From assembly GCA_963565915.1 (NCBI GenBank), contig CAUXFO010000012.1, positions 1 through 16,597 on the forward strand: a stretch of 16,597 bases of DNA. The letters are read 5' to 3'. The notes beneath the pieces were generated by a model. It did no database searches and was not told the origin of the DNA. It worked only from the letters and a program-made list of their open reading frames with translations. Made by a program: the position numbers and the translations under genes. This DNA is from Entoloma clypeatum. Lineage: Eukaryota > Basidiomycota > Agaricomycetes > Agaricales > Entolomataceae. This document shows positions 15,961 to 16,597 of the stretch, piece by piece (positions within the stretch are counted from its first letter, which is position 1; each line of letters starts with the position of its first letter).

Positions 15961-16371
15961 GTGGAACTTAAATTGCCAAAGTCGTGGAAAATTCACCCGG
16001 TAATTAACATATCGCAGGTTCTATTATTCAAGGAACCTGTATATAAGTCTCAAATGACGCAAGCGCCGAATCCCATAGTTATCAATGGCGAAGAGGAGTA
16101 CGATGTCGCTAAAGTCATTGACTCAAGGTTGAAGAGAGGAAAGCTGGAATATTTAGTGCAATGGGAAGGTCTGACTCCAGACCACAACACATGGGAACCC
16201 GAGGATCACCTGGAACATGCCAAGGAAGCAGTGGAGGACTTTTTTAAATTAAACCCAAATGCACCCTGGCACTTATGCGCAAACATCTTTGAAGGATTAA
16301 AATTTAAACCATATGAGAATTTCACGGACACCCCAGACAACATCATATCTCGCCTGGAAGTCGAGATCTAG
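15961..16371 (+). CDS. Chromodomain tail of the Ty3/gypsy integrase
   Basis: This is in the same frame as the integrase core, downstream of the TGA at 15889, with sense codons between. It starts in the GPY/F-type region (ELKLPKSWKIHPVINISQVLL) and continues into a chromodomain at about residues 44-96: EEEYDVAKVIDSR, YLVQWEGL, NTWEPEDHL. Such domains in chromoviruses are thought to steer integration to particular chromatin marks. Of the three cage aromatics in HP1-type chromodomains, the first (Y47) and second (W68) are present, but the third position is L71, so the methyl-lysine cage looks incomplete. The stop TAG at 16369 overlaps the polypurine tract. It is not a separate gene. Confidence 0.85.
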   Translation: MELKLPKSWKIHPVINISQVLLFKEPVYKSQMTQAPNPIVINGEEEYDVAKVIDSRLKRGKLEYLVQWEGLTPDHNTWEPEDHLEHAKEAVEDFFKLNPNAPWHLCANIFEGLKFKPYENFTDTPDNIISRLEVEI

Positions 16372-16381
16372 AAGGGGGTAA
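16370..16381 (+). promoter_or_regulatory. Polypurine tract of the Ty3/gypsy element
   Basis: AGAAGGGGGTAA sits directly before the TG that opens the LTR. In LTR retrotransposons this is the primer site for plus-strand cDNA synthesis. Confidence 0.8.
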
Positions 16382-16597
16382 TGTTATGATCATATTTTCA
16401 CTTTTTCACTTTATCTTATCTTATCTCGATCTTATCTTATCTACATCATGTCGTACATGAGGACATCTTACAGTATCATTACAACGCAGCAGGATGCGAA
16501 GGATCCGGAGTCACGCAGCATAACGCTGCCTCAACGCAGCCTCATGGTATTTACATATATAAGTAGGGTACTTTCACTTGTATTCAATAGCTTGTTC
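16382..16597 (+). mobile_element. Start of the 3' LTR of the Ty3/gypsy element, cut by the window end
   Basis: The LTR begins TGTTATGATC. It contains CTTAT-type tandem repeats (about 16411-16442), three ACGCAGC words and a small GCAGC..GCTGC hairpin (16515-16529). A TATA box follows at 16556-16563, so U3 is about 200 bp. The LTR end and target duplication lie outside the window. Confidence 0.85.
16556..16563 (+). promoter_or_regulatory. TATA box of the Ty3/gypsy LTR
   Basis: TATATAAG about 175 bp into the LTR is a typical U3 promoter element. The transcription start is expected about 30 bp downstream, near 16590. Confidence 0.55.

Larger units (their letters stand above)
14641..16371 (+). 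pseudogene. pol: Ty3/gypsy chromovirus pol fragment: RNase H end, integrase, chromodomain
   Basis: This is the 3' part of a retrotransposon polyprotein whose integrase would insert element cDNA into chromatin. 14641-14783 encodes the end of RNase H (FNFKLIHKAG, then GKADALSRR). From about 14784 to 15013 the frame is shifted, then it returns, so two indels have occurred. The integrase zinc finger follows (HHNNPVAGH near 15016-15042, CDKC at 15130-15141). The catalytic core has D at 15229 (MADF), D at 15409 (SDRGPQF) and E at 15517 (DRQTEH), with 35 residues between the last two. TGA at 15889-15891 interrupts the frame; the next bases read on as PLKKLAERWIGPY in the same frame. A chromodomain (about 16090-16248, YLVQWEGL and NTWEP) ends the protein. 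Gag, protease and RT are not in the window. Confidence 0.92.

Noticed and set aside
16382..16597. The LTR at 16382 as the same family as solo LTR 1
   Set aside because: Both have CTTTTCACTTT-like pyrimidine stretches, but the termini (TGTTATGATC versus TGTAAGGGC) and the rest do not align.

Overview
This window looks like repeat-dominated nuclear DNA of a filamentous fungus, probably a basidiomycete. I found no host housekeeping gene. The clues are two Tc1-type DD34E transposase genes of about 340 codons, the 3' half of a chromodomain-bearing Ty3/gypsy pol gene, TG...CA solo LTRs with 5-bp target duplications, and several nested families of short repeats. The fungal and basidiomycete assignment rests on family resemblance only.

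Layout. 1-1309: a 20-bp minisatellite (core GGCCGTTGGG) joined to a dispersed repeat of about 1.05 kb (copy A). 1539-2868: short elements rich in GACCGGT or GGTTCA, plus AT-rich DNA. 3041-4646: complete Tc1 element 1, with an intact 339-codon transposase between 216-bp inverted repeats that are identical by eye. About 4700-7093: an old, diverged tandem array with a unit of about 155 bp, broken by at least three insertions (4902-5384, 5704-5853 and about 6055-6225). 7513-10641: a 3.1-kb block bounded by an 18-bp inverted repeat, with CTGTAG motifs just inside both ends; it holds two solo LTRs, an 800-bp copy of the 20-bp minisatellite and a 228-bp foldback. 10871-11172: a GACCGGT-rich palindromic element and a tRNA/SINE-like sequence. 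11344-12572: copy B of the 1.05-kb repeat, inverted, again ending in the 20-bp minisatellite. 12995-14638: complete Tc1 element 2 with a 338-codon transposase on the minus strand. 14641-16597: end of RNase H, integrase, chromodomain, polypurine tract and the start of the 3' LTR of a decayed Ty3/gypsy element into which Tc1 element 2 has inserted.

How the parts fit. Both Tc1 elements share a terminal consensus and an unusual terminal-repeat design: a motif of about 20 bp sits at the outer edge of each TIR and again, in opposite orientation, at the inner edge. In element 2 the DNA between the motifs has diverged while the motifs have not, which suggests they are the transposase-binding sites. 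The other non-autonomous repeats carry no protein of their own. The window records serial insertion: satellite, then MITEs and short elements; Ty3/gypsy, then Tc1 element 2; the 3.1-kb block, then two LTR retrotransposons that later recombined to solo LTRs.

All boundaries were read by eye. No alignment program or database was used.
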